From positions 62,001 through 126,000 of the forward strand of contig NZ_JACXAD010000013.1 in NCBI RefSeq assembly GCF_014699115.1: 64,000 nt of DNA, given 5' to 3'. The notes beneath the pieces were generated by a model, which was not told the DNA's origin, did no database searches, and was given only the letters and a program-made list of their open reading frames with translations. Source of the stretch: Hymenobacter montanus (GTDB lineage Bacteria > Bacteroidota > Bacteroidia > Cytophagales > Hymenobacteraceae). Below are positions 43,046-52,603 of this stretch, one piece after another. Numbering within the stretch: the first letter of the stretch is position 1; every line of letters begins with the position of its first letter. Both the position numbers and the translations under genes were made by a program.

Positions 43046-43924
43046 ATGCACTTACATCAACTCCGTTACTTCCTGCGACTGGCCGATAAGCTGCACTTCT
43101 GGCAAACAGCTGAAGACCTTAGCATCACCCAGTCAGCGTTGAGCCGCCACATCAAAAGCTTGGAAAACGAGTTAGGATTCCAGCTTTTTGAGCGCAACCA
43201 GCGCAATGTTCGCCTCACAGCCGCCGGCCAACTGCTGCGGACTGAGTGGCAGCGGCTGCTGGACGAGCTGGAAGCCGTCCACCGCCATGCCCGACAGCTG
43301 AGTACTGGCGAAATCGGTAGCCTGCGCATTGGTCACAGCGGCTCGGCCGCGTATGCATGGCTACCCCGCCTGCTGGCAAGCTTCGCTACCCGGCACCCGC
43401 TCGTGCAAACCGAGCTGATTGAAACGATGGCTTTCGACCCGGAGCAACGACTGCTAACCTATCAGGTAGATGTGGGGTTTTGGCGGGCGCCAGCGCGTAA
43501 TGCGGCACTCTGCTCAACCGCCGTTTTTTCGGAGCCTTTGGCCTTGGTACTGCCCGACTCCCATCCGATACGAGCCGAAACATTTGGCTCCCTGGCCGAT
43601 GTGCGCGACGAACCTTTCGTGCTACCCTCCCTGACCACCGATGTGCCCTACATCCAGGAATTACGCCACCTTTTTGAGCAGTACGGCTACCAGCCACGCC
43701 TTACCATCACGTCCGATTTTGGGGCTACTATTCTCAATTTAGTGGCCGCGGGCCTGGGCCTTTCGGTACTGCCCATGTCCTACGCCAGCAGCCCGCTGCG
43801 AGGCCTACGGTTTATTGAGCTGCCCCACGCTTCGCCGGTATTTATGGTGTGGCGCCGCAACGATACGTCGGCAGTGCTCCAGCGGCTATTGGCCGAAGCA
43901 AATCAATTGAATACGATTTCGTAA
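43046..43924 (+). CDS. LysR-family transcriptional regulator
   Basis: This 292-residue regulator has the N-terminal helix-turn-helix MHLHQLRYFLRLADKLHFWQTAEDLSITQSALSRHIKSLE and a periplasmic-binding-like effector domain ending near ELPHASPVFMVWRRND. The start at 43046 gives the standard N-terminus. It diverges from the GNAT gene by about 180 bases, so that gene may be a target. The effector is unknown. The signature LHFWQTAEDLSITQSALSRHI resembles regulators of aromatic-compound genes, but no such genes are nearby. Confidence 0.92.
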   Translation: MHLHQLRYFLRLADKLHFWQTAEDLSITQSALSRHIKSLENELGFQLFERNQRNVRLTAAGQLLRTEWQRLLDELEAVHRHARQLSTGEIGSLRIGHSGSAAYAWLPRLLASFATRHPLVQTELIETMAFDPEQRLLTYQVDVGFWRAPARNAALCSTAVFSEPLALVLPDSHPIRAETFGSLADVRDEPFVLPSLTTDVPYIQELRHLFEQYGYQPRLTITSDFGATILNLVAAGLGLSVLPMSYASSPLRGLRFIELPHASPVFMVWRRNDTSAVLQRLLAEANQLNTIS

Positions 43925-44003
43925 CCAATAAATTCTACCCCGCCTTGAACGAAATGGGCGTAGGCGCGTTTTCAGAATCGCCTATTTCCGTTGCTTCCCC
44001 ATT

Positions 44004-44573
44004 ATGCATACCATCGAGCCCCACTATAACTGGATCGACCAGTATTCAGCTTCCGAAGACCCTCGGTCGCCGCTGTTCGAGGCCGAGAACAGCCTCGAAG
44101 CCTACACCAATACTATTTACGGCTACTACATCCACCCGCAGTGGGACAGCCTGGGCTCAGATACCCTGTTTTTTAAAATCCTGTTCGCGGATTACGAAGA
44201 TGGGATTGCCGTACTCGAGTTTATCGGCGAGTGGAACGATGCCATCGAGAACGACATCATGGAGCTCAAGCGCAACATCGTGGACGTCCTGCTGCACGAG
44301 GGCATTCGGAAGTTCATTTTAGTGGGCGAAAACGTGTTCAACTTCCACGGGTCCGACGATTCTTATTATGAGGAATGGTACGAGGATGTGGAGGAGGGCT
44401 GGATTGCCGGCCTGAACTTTCAGGAGCACGTGCAGCGCGAAATGCACCAGTACAACGTCGACAACTACGTCAACTTTGGTGGCCAGCTTGACGACCTGCC
44501 GTGGCGGACGTACGAGCCCCGGCGCCTGTTCGAAGTGGTAGACGGCTTACTGACCCGCCGGCTGGGTGCTTAG
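44004..44573 (+). CDS. conserved hypothetical acidic protein
   Basis: This 189-residue cytoplasmic protein is rich in Asp/Glu and aromatics. It has no signal peptide, membrane helix or known motif. Segments TLFFKILFADYEDGIAVLEFIGEWNDAIENDI and FILVGENVFNFHGSDDSYYEEWYEDVEEGW suggest an alpha/beta fold. I do not recognise the family beyond a vague memory of uncharacterised Bacteroidota proteins. It is followed by a strong terminator shared with the converging small lipoprotein. Confidence 0.75.
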   Translation: MHTIEPHYNWIDQYSASEDPRSPLFEAENSLEAYTNTIYGYYIHPQWDSLGSDTLFFKILFADYEDGIAVLEFIGEWNDAIENDIMELKRNIVDVLLHEGIRKFILVGENVFNFHGSDDSYYEEWYEDVEEGWIAGLNFQEHVQREMHQYNVDNYVNFGGQLDDLPWRTYEPRRLFEVVDGLLTRRLGA

Positions 44574-44601
44574 CCAGTAAACCATAGTTATCCATCATAA
44601 C

Positions 44602-44640
44602 AAAAAAAGGCCCCACCAGCAATGGTGGGGCCTTTTTTAG
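44602..44640. terminator. bidirectional intrinsic terminator
   Basis: AAAAAAAGGCCCCACC and GGTGGGGCCTTTTTT form a stem of more than ten bp with A/T tracts between converging genes. Confidence 0.9.
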
Positions 44641-44655
44641 GCGTTAGGCTGTGAA

Positions 44656-44907
44656 TTACTTCTTAGCGTCAGCAGCGGGAGCTTCGGTGGCGGGGGCCAT
44701 CTTGTCGGCGCTCTCTTCCATCTTGTCGGCCTTAGCATCGGCCGAGTTGCGGACAGAGTCAGCCTTCTCTTCCATGGCGTCAGCTTTCATTTCGCCGGTG
44801 GCTTCTACGTTTTCGGCAGCTTTCTCGGTAGCTTCTTCTTTTTTGCTTTCGCAAGCGGTGAACGAGAAGGAAGCAGCAGCCAGGGCGAGGAACAATACTT
44901 TTTTCAT
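44656..44907 (-). CDS. small alanine/lysine/glutamate-rich lipoprotein
   Basis: This 83-residue protein has lipobox FTAC (Cys19). The tail is almost entirely Ala, Lys, Glu, Asp and Met in a heptad-like pattern (EEKADSVRNSADAKADKMEESADKM), expected to form one long helix or coiled coil. Similar small entericidin/Lpp-like lipoproteins are common in Bacteroidota. It is likely periplasmic and membrane-anchored. No function can be assigned. Confidence 0.75.
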   Translation of the reverse strand: MKKVLFLALAAASFSFTACESKKEEATEKAAENVEATGEMKADAMEEKADSVRNSADAKADKMEESADKMAPATEAPAADAKK

Positions 44908-45082
44908 CTGGGAGTTTTGGTTAGGGGTACGGAAATAATCAGGTTAATTTTCAAGCCTTTGCCTGGGGCAATGCCTCAAGTTTGGGGCTTTATACCCGAG
45001 GTTTTAAAAGGTAACCCACCAATTCGCAGATTAATAAATAATTTCGGCCGCCCGCCACTTTCCGCGTCCATCCACCAAACGG

Positions 45083-46411
45083 TTACTTCTTGCGGAAGAT
45101 AATGCCAATGGGTACCCCTTTAAAGTCGAAATGCTGCCGCATCCGGTTTTCGAGGTAACGGGTGTAGTTCTCCTTCACGTACTGCGGCAGGTTGCAGAAG
45201 AAGGCAAACACGGGGTTGTGGGTGGGCAGTTGGGTAACGTACTTGATGCGCACCATTTTGCCTTTTACCGCGGGCGGGCCGTAGCTTTCAATCTCCTTCA
45301 GCATTACATCGTTCAGCTGCGAGGTCGGAATTTTCCGGCGCTTGTTGGCATACACCTCGATGGCCGTTTCGATGGCTTTGTGTACGCGCTGCTTGTTCAG
45401 TACCGAAATAAAAATTATGGGTGGGTAGGCGATGGGCGCAATCTTTTCCATGATTTTCGCCTCGAACTCCTTGGCGGTGTTGGTCTGCTTGTCCTCCACT
45501 AAATCCCACTTGTTCACCAGGATGACGATGCCCTTGCGGTTTTTGTCGGCCAAGGTGATGATGTTCACGTCCTGGGCCTCAATGCCGCGGCTGGCGTCGA
45601 GCATCACGATGCACACGTCGCACTCCTCCAGGGACCGCAGGCTGCGCATGTTGGCGTAGAACTCAATATCCTCGGTTACCTTGGCCTTGCGGCGCAGGCC
45701 GGCGGTGTCGACCAGGATGAACTCCTTGCCGAACGCGTTGTAGCGCGCCGAGATGGAATCGCGCGTGGTACCGGCAATGTCGGTCACAATGCTCCGCTCC
45801 TCGCCCAGCAGCAGGTTCACGAGGCTGGACTTGCCCACGTTGGGGCGCCCCACCACAGCAATGCGCGGAATCTCCGACTCCGGCTCCTCAACGCCGGGCT
45901 CGTCGAAGTGGCTCACCACGGCATCGAGCAACTCGCCGGTGCCGTGGCCATTCTGACTGCTGATGGCGAATATCTCGCCGTCGCCCAGGCCCAGCGAGTA
46001 GAATTCGCCGGCACCGTGGGCACGTAAGTTGGTATCGGCCTTGTTGGCTACCAGATAGATGGGCTTTTTACCCAGGTAGCGGCGCAGCACGGCCGCAAAC
46101 TCCTCGTCGAGGCCGTGCACGCCGGCTTCGGCGTCGACCATGAACAGGACAACGTCGGCCTCCTCGATGGCCAGCTTTACCTGCTTGTTGATTTCGCCCT
46201 CGAAAATATCTTCCGAATTGTGCACGTAGCCTCCCGTGTCGATGACGGTGAAGTTCTTGCCAATCCAGTCGCCGTAGCCGTAGTGGCGGTCGCGGGTAAC
46301 GCCGCTCTCGTTGTCCATGATGGCCTTCCGCTGGCCCACGAGGCGGTTGAAAAGGGTGGATTTACCCACATTGGGCCGCCCCACGATGGCGATGGTGTTT
46401 TGCTTTGACAT
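45083..46411 (-). CDS. der: ribosome biogenesis GTPase Der (EngA)
   Basis: This 442-residue protein carries two tandem GTPase domains. The first has GRPNVGKS at 11-18, DTGGY and NKAD. The second has GRPNVGKSSLVNLL, DTAGLRRK and NKWD. The C-terminal KH-like domain completes it. Der is an essential 50S assembly factor. The era GTPase gene lies 138 bases upstream on the same strand, a frequent pairing. Confidence 0.97.
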   Translation of the reverse strand: MSKQNTIAIVGRPNVGKSTLFNRLVGQRKAIMDNESGVTRDRHYGYGDWIGKNFTVIDTGGYVHNSEDIFEGEINKQVKLAIEEADVVLFMVDAEAGVHGLDEEFAAVLRRYLGKKPIYLVANKADTNLRAHGAGEFYSLGLGDGEIFAISSQNGHGTGELLDAVVSHFDEPGVEEPESEIPRIAVVGRPNVGKSSLVNLLLGEERSIVTDIAGTTRDSISARYNAFGKEFILVDTAGLRRKAKVTEDIEFYANMRSLRSLEECDVCIVMLDASRGIEAQDVNIITLADKNRKGIVILVNKWDLVEDKQTNTAKEFEAKIMEKIAPIAYPPIIFISVLNKQRVHKAIETAIEVYANKRRKIPTSQLNDVMLKEIESYGPPAVKGKMVRIKYVTQLPTHNPVFAFFCNLPQYVKENYTRYLENRMRQHFDFKGVPIGIIFRKK

Positions 46412-46548
46412 AGTATGAGGCCCCAGCCGCCGACCCGACCTCGATTCGGCAGTGCCCGGGGGTGTTCGTGTAAAATGGTCGGATTTTTTTGATTGAGAGA
46501 GACTATCGTGCTCATCCGGCAGCCGCGCCGCTGAGGCATGGGAGTCTT

Positions 46549-47445
46549 TTACTGGTAACCGAAGCGGCTTAGCGCTTTCGGGTCGGTGCGCCAGTTTTCG
46601 TTCACCTTCACGTGCAGCTCCAGGAACACTTTTTTGAGGAAGAATTTCTCCATTTCCTCGCGCGCCCAGGTGCCGACTTTCTTCAACGCCTCGCCGCCCT
46701 GGCCGATGATGATGCCCTTCTGGCTGCTGCGCTCCACGTAGATAATGCCGCGGATCCGGATAATGGTTTCCTCTTCCTTGAATTCTTCGACAACGACTTC
46801 GCAGCTGTAAGGAATCTCCTTCTTGTAGAGCTTGAAGATTTTTTCGCGCACCATCTCCGCGGCGAAGAACCGCTCAGGCTTGTCCGTCAGCTCGTCTTTT
46901 GGGTAGTATTCGGGGTGGATGGGCAGGCGTTCGAGCACCATTTCGAGTACCCGCTCGGTACCGAAAGCGTTGAGAGCCGAGATGGGCAACACCTCGGTGG
47001 CGTTGGGCAGTTGCTCTTTCCAATAGGCTAGCTTGGCCTCCACTTCCGCCTGATCGGCCTGGTCGATTTTATTAACCAGGAGAATAATGGGCGTATCCAC
47101 CATCTTCCGCAGCCGCTCGACTACGGGCTCTTCGTCGTGCTTCTCGTAGATATCCGTGACAAACAAAATGACGTCGGCATCTTCCAGTGAGGAGTACACG
47201 AACGACATCATGGCGTTGTGCAACTCATACTTGGGCTGAATGATGCCCGGCGTATCGGAATAAATCAGCTGAAAATCCTCACCATTGAGAATGCCCAGGA
47301 TGCGGTGGCGAGTGGTTTGGGCCTTGCTGGTGACGATGCTGAGCCGCTCGCCCACCAGCGCGTTCATCAGCGTAGACTTGCCCACGTTGGGCTTGCCAAT
47401 GATGCTCACGAAGCCGGCACGGTGGGGTTTAGTTTCGGGGTGCAC
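46549..47445 (-). CDS. era: GTPase Era
   Basis: This 298-residue protein has an N-terminal GTPase domain (GKPNVGKST, switch II DTPGI, and NKID). The C-terminal KH domain contains YVERSSQKGIIIGQGGEALKKVG. It checks the 3' end of 16S rRNA during 30S maturation. The start is GTG at 47445. It lies upstream of der on the same strand. Confidence 0.97.
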   Translation of the reverse strand: MHPETKPHRAGFVSIIGKPNVGKSTLMNALVGERLSIVTSKAQTTRHRILGILNGEDFQLIYSDTPGIIQPKYELHNAMMSFVYSSLEDADVILFVTDIYEKHDEEPVVERLRKMVDTPIILLVNKIDQADQAEVEAKLAYWKEQLPNATEVLPISALNAFGTERVLEMVLERLPIHPEYYPKDELTDKPERFFAAEMVREKIFKLYKKEIPYSCEVVVEEFKEEETIIRIRGIIYVERSSQKGIIIGQGGEALKKVGTWAREEMEKFFLKKVFLELHVKVNENWRTDPKALSRFGYQ

Positions 47446-47844
47446 GATGGATGGGTTTGATAATCAGGGCCGCAAAGGTACGGCTTTTGCCCGGCAAAAG
47501 CTAGCCCTGCTGTAAACTGGCTCGGTGCGCGGCGGCGCGGGAATACTCCCGCTTTCGCTCATAGGGTATGTTCTGCTCACGGAAATCAACCCCGCAGAGC
47601 CAGCCGAAAAACGACTGCACCCGGCACAATGTTGGGACCAGTGCTGACAACAGCAGGCCACGAGTAGCTCCTGCCCGCCAAACCAAGCGGGGATGCACCG
47701 GTTTGGTAAGCTCCCGTCTTTTACTACATGACCGCGCCTTCGGAGCATGGGAGCATGCAAACCCACCCCAGCCGGCTGGGTGCGGCCCGGATGCTTCTCG
47801 TGCTTGCTTTCTAATTTGATTTGTTGCTTCGGACCTTTGCTCCA
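47446..47844. other. intergenic region between divergent era and hemH
   Basis: No gene is supported; open frames here are alternate readings with no domain logic. GACCTTTG at 47832-47839 is one base off the TAnnTTTG box and lies six bases before the hemH ATG, which would give an almost leaderless transcript. Confidence 0.4.
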
Positions 47845-48888
47845 ATGAATTCTCCCACTCCCGCCACTTCTGCCCGCCGCATCGGCGTGCTCCTGGTCAA
47901 CCTTGGTACGCCGGATTCCCCCCAGACCGGCGATGTGCGCCGCTACCTCAACGAGTTTCTTACCGATGTCCGGGTAATTGACAACCTGCCCGCCGTAGTG
48001 CATTACCCGCTATTTCAGGGCATCGTAGTGCCGTTGCGGGCGCCGAAATCGGCCAAAATCTACCAGCAACTCTGGACTGAGCGGGGGTCGCCCCTGCTCT
48101 TCCACGGGCTCGACTTACAGCAGAAGGTGCAAGCCGCGCTGGGCCCGGAGTACGTGGTGGCGTTCGGGATGCGCTACCAGAACCCGAGCATCGCCAAGGC
48201 CCTGGAGGAGCTGCGCGAAGCCGCCGTAGACCGGATTATTGTGCTGCCCCTGTTTCCGCAGTACGCGGCGGCCAGCACCGGCTCGGTACAGGAGAAAGTG
48301 ATGCAGATTGTGAGCAAGTGGTGGATAGTACCCAGCATCAGCTTCATCAGCGCCTTCTCCGACGACCCCGGCTTTATTGCTACCATCGTGGCGCTGGGCC
48401 AGCGGGAAATGGCCCGGCACCAGTACGACCACGTCGTATTCAGCTACCACGGTATTCCGGAGCGACACATCACGAAGGGCAGCTACCACAATTATTGCCA
48501 GTTTGGGAGCTGCTGCGACACGCTGAACGAGAAAAATCGCTACTGCTACCGGGCCCAGTGCTTCGACACCTCGCGCCGCGTGGCCGCCGGCCTGGGCCTC
48601 TCGCCCGACCAATACACCGTTTCCTTCCAAAGCCGCCTCGGCCGCGACCCGTGGCTAAAGCCTTATACTGACATCCTGCTGAAGGACTTTCCCGCCAAGG
48701 GCATTAAAAACGTGCTGGCGTTCAGCCCGGCCTTCGTCGCCGACTGCCTTGAAACTACCATTGAGGTCGGAGAGGAATTCAAGGAGATGTTTGAAGAAGC
48801 GGGCGGCGAGCACTGGCAGTTGGTGCCCTCGCTCAACTCGGAGCCGCAGTGGGTCGAGGCCGTGGCCGCTATGATCCGGCGTAACTAA
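47845..48888 (+). CDS. hemH: ferrochelatase with internal cysteine cluster
   Basis: This 347-residue enzyme inserts iron into protoporphyrin (or a coproporphyrin variant) in the last steps of heme synthesis. It has LLVNLGTPDSP at the N-terminus, the catalytic-His segment VVFSYHGIPERH and the C-terminal FSPAFVADCLETTIEV. Five cysteines are packed at positions 218, 223, 224, 234 and 239, straight after the HGIPERH block. In some bacterial ferrochelatases four cysteines hold a [2Fe-2S] cluster; whether this set does so is open. The ATG at 47845 is chosen over a start eight codons earlier. Confidence 0.95.
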   Translation: MNSPTPATSARRIGVLLVNLGTPDSPQTGDVRRYLNEFLTDVRVIDNLPAVVHYPLFQGIVVPLRAPKSAKIYQQLWTERGSPLLFHGLDLQQKVQAALGPEYVVAFGMRYQNPSIAKALEELREAAVDRIIVLPLFPQYAAASTGSVQEKVMQIVSKWWIVPSISFISAFSDDPGFIATIVALGQREMARHQYDHVVFSYHGIPERHITKGSYHNYCQFGSCCDTLNEKNRYCYRAQCFDTSRRVAAGLGLSPDQYTVSFQSRLGRDPWLKPYTDILLKDFPAKGIKNVLAFSPAFVADCLETTIEVGEEFKEMFEEAGGEHWQLVPSLNSEPQWVEAVAAMIRRN

Positions 48889-48921
48889 TTTACCCGGCAG
48901 GCCGGAGGCTCACGAGCGGCC

Positions 48922-49371
48922 TCAAAGGCCCCGACGGCGACGATAAAAGGCGCTTGCGTCGTGAGCTGAGCTACCGTAAAAGTCGCCGTCGGGCACGGGT
49001 TCCAGGCCCAGCGCCCGCATCATGGCCGTTTCGTACTCCCGGGTAATGTGGATTTCCCGGTAAGGCGGGTAGTTCAGCACCGACTCGGCACTGAGGGCGG
49101 GAACGAACACATTGTCGCCCTCGGTGTCGAGCGAGGCCACCCCGATGGGCAGCAAGATGTGGTTCTCGTGTTCATTGATGTGAAAAAGACTGTCCAGTTC
49201 CACATCGAGGTAGCGTACTTTCAGCGCAGCGGGCTCAACGATCAGCTCATGCACCACGCCCAGCGCGCGTCCATCGCCGCCGCGCACCACCCAACCACGC
49301 ACGTCGGGGTTGTCGTCGGCCACTTCAAAGTCGGTCAGGTCGCGCAGACGGCGCAGGATGGGGGGTTCCAT
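48922..49371 (-). CDS. PRC-barrel domain protein
   Basis: This 149-residue soluble protein has an N-terminal PRC-barrel (FEVADDNPDVRGWVVRGGDGRALGVVHELIVE and VRYLDVELD), similar to the photosynthetic reaction-centre H-subunit family. ILLPIGVASLDTEGDNVFVPALSAE completes the barrel. The C-terminal 35 residues are basic and probably unstructured. Such proteins in non-phototrophs are linked to stress responses, but the function here is unknown. Confidence 0.8.
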   Translation of the reverse strand: MEPPILRRLRDLTDFEVADDNPDVRGWVVRGGDGRALGVVHELIVEPAALKVRYLDVELDSLFHINEHENHILLPIGVASLDTEGDNVFVPALSAESVLNYPPYREIHITREYETAMMRALGLEPVPDGDFYGSSAHDASAFYRRRRGL

Positions 49372-49459
49372 GATAGTATGATAGTTGTCGGTTGCAAGTT
49401 GTTAGTTGGTTGGCTGTCCACTCTTGTTTGCTAGAACAACGGATAACCAAATACTAGAT

Positions 49460-50131
49460 TTATTGAGCCGGCTCGCTCAGCACGCGTACGGCCGCGGCCG
49501 CCTGCGTCAGAAACTGCTTGTTTTGCTGCTGGTCGGCGGCGGTGGCGCTGCGGCCCGATAACTGGCCGGTCAAGCGCACCAGGTCGTTGGCAGCCCCTTC
49601 CAGCCCAGGGTAAGCCTTCTGCTGCATGGCCCGGATAAGTCCGGCCGCCGCCACAAAGCCCGGCCGCAGGCTAGCATTGGGCTCACCTAGCCGGTTGGTC
49701 GCGCTGGTCAGGTTATCGCGCTGCTCCGTGATAGCCGGGTCGCGCAAGTCGTCGCGGTCGGCTAGGGCCACCAAAATACCGGTTAGCTTTTGCAGGCCAT
49801 TCGCCGCATAATTCGGAGCCGCCGGATTAGTTGCCGCCTGGGCCGCCAAAGTAGCTGGGCTATAATCCTCGGTTTCTGGGGTGAGTGCCAGTGAGTCAGC
49901 TACTCCGTCGGCCGGGGGCGGCGTGGCGCGGGCCTCGTAGGCGGGGCTGCCGGGGGTCAGGGTATCGGCGGGAGCCGCGGTCATCCCAGCGGGAGTGGGC
50001 CCGGCGGGCTCATCGGCGGGGTCGGGCCGGAGAAAAAAATACGCAGCTCCTACTAAAACAACGGCAGCCAAAGCCACTAGAATCCAGGGGCTGGGCGATG
50101 ATTTTTTACGTTGAATATTAATGTCAGCCAT
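49460..50131 (-). CDS. single-pass membrane protein of unknown function
   Basis: This 223-residue protein has a cytoplasmic basic start (MADINIQRKKSSPSPW) and one transmembrane helix at about 16-35. A Pro/Ala/Thr-rich linker leads to a helical C-terminal half from about residue 115 (NGLQKLTGILVALADRDDLRD to LTQAAAAVRVLSEPAQ). No known motif was recognised. The longer reading frame upstream of the ATG at 50131 lacks any membrane-protein logic and is rejected. The location suggests an envelope role. Confidence 0.65.
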   Translation of the reverse strand: MADINIQRKKSSPSPWILVALAAVVLVGAAYFFLRPDPADEPAGPTPAGMTAAPADTLTPGSPAYEARATPPPADGVADSLALTPETEDYSPATLAAQAATNPAAPNYAANGLQKLTGILVALADRDDLRDPAITEQRDNLTSATNRLGEPNASLRPGFVAAAGLIRAMQQKAYPGLEGAANDLVRLTGQLSGRSATAADQQQNKQFLTQAAAAVRVLSEPAQ

Positions 50132-50378
50132 AAAGCAAGGTGATTGGTGCTGCGAATTACGAAGCAGGGCCGAAAAAAGCCAACCTGAGCATCGGTTCGA
50201 CGGGCGCGGCAAAGGTGGTGTATGGGTCGTACCCTGCAATTGGCCTCGCAGGTGCTGATAGAAACCTCGTCGGCGTGACTTCGGTCAGCACTGAAGGCCT
50301 TCGCCATCCTTGTGTTTGCCGCTTACAAATAAAATCCCCACAACATGTTGCTTGATGAGGATTGATAAACGCATCGAG

Positions 50379-51122
50379 CTAGTGATTAACTGCCAGCTTT
50401 TTAAGCTCGCGGTAAGTCGTTTGCGACACAGTGTACTGGTGCTCTACAGCCCGGCGTATGGGGCCGTAGAGGGTGTGGTCGTTAAGCGCCTCCTCATAGG
50501 CTTTAAGCGCCCACTCTTCGCCGTAGACGTTCGAGCCAAGAATAGCTTTTTCATCGTGGCCAGTGAGGGCGGTTTTGACATCCATCCAGCCGCGATAGAG
50601 CTTGCCCTTTAGCGTGGTGCCGTCCTGGTGGTGAACCCCTTCCTGGCTTAAGTAGGCGTTTAGCTGGTTGGCAAACTGCTGGCTCTGGCTCACCAGACGC
50701 CTATAATAGCTGCGAAGCTCCAAATCCTGGCCTTCATCAACGGCCCGCTGGTATCCGGCAATCCGGTCGTTCACGAAATACAGCAGCTCGTGGATGGTGG
50801 CCGCCTGCCCCTTGCCGTTGCGGCCTCGGCGCAGCAAGTAGCCCGCGCCCAATACCAACACGGCCCCACCAACTATTTTCTGCGGGGTGCTCAGCTTCTT
50901 GTAGCTGGTAGCGGCAGCATCACCCACCTTTCTCAAAGAAGCCGGCAGCTTGCTTACCATCGTCGACCTATTTCCTTGGCTGAGCCAATGCTGAGCTTGG
51001 CTGAATAAAGAAGTACGGGTACCTTCTGCGGTGTTGGTAGCAGCGGCTGCCGCATTAGTCAAGGAGGCAGAGTCCGAAGTAACGTTACCCGAGGCGACGG
51101 ATGAAGATTGAGGTTGGTTCAT
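50379..51122 (-). CDS. PA2169/DUF2383 four-helix-bundle protein
   Basis: This 247-residue protein has a Ser/Ala/Thr-rich N-terminal third and a hydrophobic segment at about 83-97 (IVGGAVLVLGAGYLL). The C-terminal DUF2383-like four-helix bundle runs ATIHELLYFVNDRIAGYQRAVDEG to GEEWALKAYEEAL. The C-terminal domain is ferritin-like in topology and widespread in stress-related bacterial proteins. The N-terminal extension with a possible membrane segment is unusual for the family. No operon partner is close. Confidence 0.75.
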   Translation of the reverse strand: MNQPQSSSVASGNVTSDSASLTNAAAAATNTAEGTRTSLFSQAQHWLSQGNRSTMVSKLPASLRKVGDAAATSYKKLSTPQKIVGGAVLVLGAGYLLRRGRNGKGQAATIHELLYFVNDRIAGYQRAVDEGQDLELRSYYRRLVSQSQQFANQLNAYLSQEGVHHQDGTTLKGKLYRGWMDVKTALTGHDEKAILGSNVYGEEWALKAYEEALNDHTLYGPIRRAVEHQYTVSQTTYRELKKLAVNH

Positions 51123-51349
51123 GATAAAGAAAGGAACGGATGGGGTAGTACTTCAGCCTACGGCCAAACCAACTTCGGCGTTCGGCTGAGCTTACGGGCC
51201 TAAGCTCTGCCCCAGTTGCAAAGCCCCTTGCCCCCAGCTCCTATCTTGATTTCCTTTTTATTGGGTAATAGCATTTCGCTTGCCTCGCACCACAAGCCGG
51301 CTTGCTTATGGCAAGCGCCAGGAATTGTTGCGAGCCCCCAGACTTCCGC

Positions 51350-52492
51350 TTACGCCGTCACCGGACGGTACAGCTTGGCCAGTTGCTCCACGGCATAGTC
51401 AACCTCCGCTGCCGTGTTCATTTTGCTCATCGAGAAGCGCACCGTCGCCCGGTCCGGGTCGGCGCCAAGGGCTTCCAGCACGTGCGAGCCCGCCTGCGCG
51501 CCGCTGGTGCAAGCCGAGCCGCCCGATGCTGCCACCTTGCTAATATCGAGGTTAAATAACAGCATCTCGCTGATGGCCGACGGGGGCAGGCTCACGCTCA
51601 ATACCGTATATAGGCTCTGGTCGGAGATGGCCGAGCAGCCGTTGAATTGTACCTCATCGATTTCGGCGCGCAGCTTCGCGATAAACCGGTCTTTCAAGCC
51701 CTGCACGTGCGCTTGGTGCGTCGCTAAATCCCGGATGGCTATTTCCAGGGCCTTCGCCAGGCCCACAATACCATATACATTTTCGGTACCCGACCGCACG
51801 TTGCGCTCCTGCGCCCCCCCGTGGATGAGCGGGCTCACCTGTAAGCCGCTCCGGGTATACAGAAAGCCTACCCCTTTCGGTCCATGAAATTTATGGGCCG
51901 AACCCACCAGGAAATGATTTTTTAGCTTCTGCACGTCGTGCCGGTAGTGGCCAATCGTCTGGACCGTATCGGTGTGGAACACGGCCTCGTGCTGGGCACA
52001 AAGCTCCCCAATGGCTTCGATGTCGTTGAGGTTGCCAATCTCATTATTGGCGTGCATCAGGCTCACGAAGGTGCGGGGCTGGGCCGCTAGCAGTTCTTCC
52101 AAGTGTGCTAAATCAAGCTTTCCCTGAGCATCGTGCCGCAGATAATGCAGCTCGATTTCCCCGGCTTTTTCCAGAGCCTGCAACGGATGGAGCACGGCGT
52201 GGTGCTCCAGGGGTGAGGTAATAGCGTGCCGCAGGCCCAGCGTGCGAATGCTGCCGAAGGCGGCGTAATTATCCGCCTCAGTGCCTCCGCTGGTAAAAGA
52301 AATCTCAGCCGGCGCGGCGTTCAACAGGTGCGCCACCGTTTTCCGGGCGTTTTCTATGGCGGCCCGCACCTGCCGGCCAGGCCCGTGCAAGCTGCTGGGG
52401 TTACCGTAGTGCTGGCTCAGGAAAGGCATCATAGCCTCCAGCACCTCGGGATCCAGGGGAGTGGTGGCAGCGTTGTCGAAGTAGGCGTACAT
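51350..52492 (-). CDS. cysteine desulfurase (IscS/NifS type)
   Basis: This 380-residue PLP enzyme donates sulfur for Fe-S clusters and tRNA thiolation. The N-terminus MYAYFDNAATTPLDPEVLEAM is typical. PLP Lys is in GSAHKFHGPKGVGF and the active-site loop is SGGSACTSGAQAGSHVLEALG with the persulfide Cys. The start at 52492 is chosen by homology. The frame is open for 48 codons upstream, through a heptanucleotide repeat that would add repeated Pro/Lys/Gln/Ala/Ser residues if translated. Confidence 0.95.
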   Translation of the reverse strand: MYAYFDNAATTPLDPEVLEAMMPFLSQHYGNPSSLHGPGRQVRAAIENARKTVAHLLNAAPAEISFTSGGTEADNYAAFGSIRTLGLRHAITSPLEHHAVLHPLQALEKAGEIELHYLRHDAQGKLDLAHLEELLAAQPRTFVSLMHANNEIGNLNDIEAIGELCAQHEAVFHTDTVQTIGHYRHDVQKLKNHFLVGSAHKFHGPKGVGFLYTRSGLQVSPLIHGGAQERNVRSGTENVYGIVGLAKALEIAIRDLATHQAHVQGLKDRFIAKLRAEIDEVQFNGCSAISDQSLYTVLSVSLPPSAISEMLLFNLDISKVAASGGSACTSGAQAGSHVLEALGADPDRATVRFSMSKMNTAAEVDYAVEQLAKLYRPVTA

Positions 52493-52501
52493 TAGCTGGT
52501 T

Positions 52502-52603
52502 TTGGTGCTTGGTGCTTGGTGCTTGGTGCTTGGTGCTTGGTGCTTGGTGCTTGGGGCTTGGGGCTTGGGGCTTGGGGCTTGGGGCTTGGGGCTTGGGGCT
52601 TGG
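52502..52603. repeat. heptanucleotide tandem repeat upstream of cysteine desulfurase
   Basis: Seven copies of TTGGTGC (52502-52550) are followed by seven copies of TTGGGGC (52551-52599) and a partial unit. The array ends nine bases before the desulfurase start codon. An inverted copy, CCAAGCACCAA, lies at 52637-52647. Because the unit is seven bases, gain or loss of one copy would shift any frame read through it. Confidence 0.95.

Noticed and set aside
47464..48003. 179-codon minus-strand frame opposite the start of hemH
   Set aside because: Shadow of hemH and the intergenic region.
52502..52603. Heptamer array as a CRISPR
   Set aside because: Unit is 7 bases with no spacers and no cas genes.
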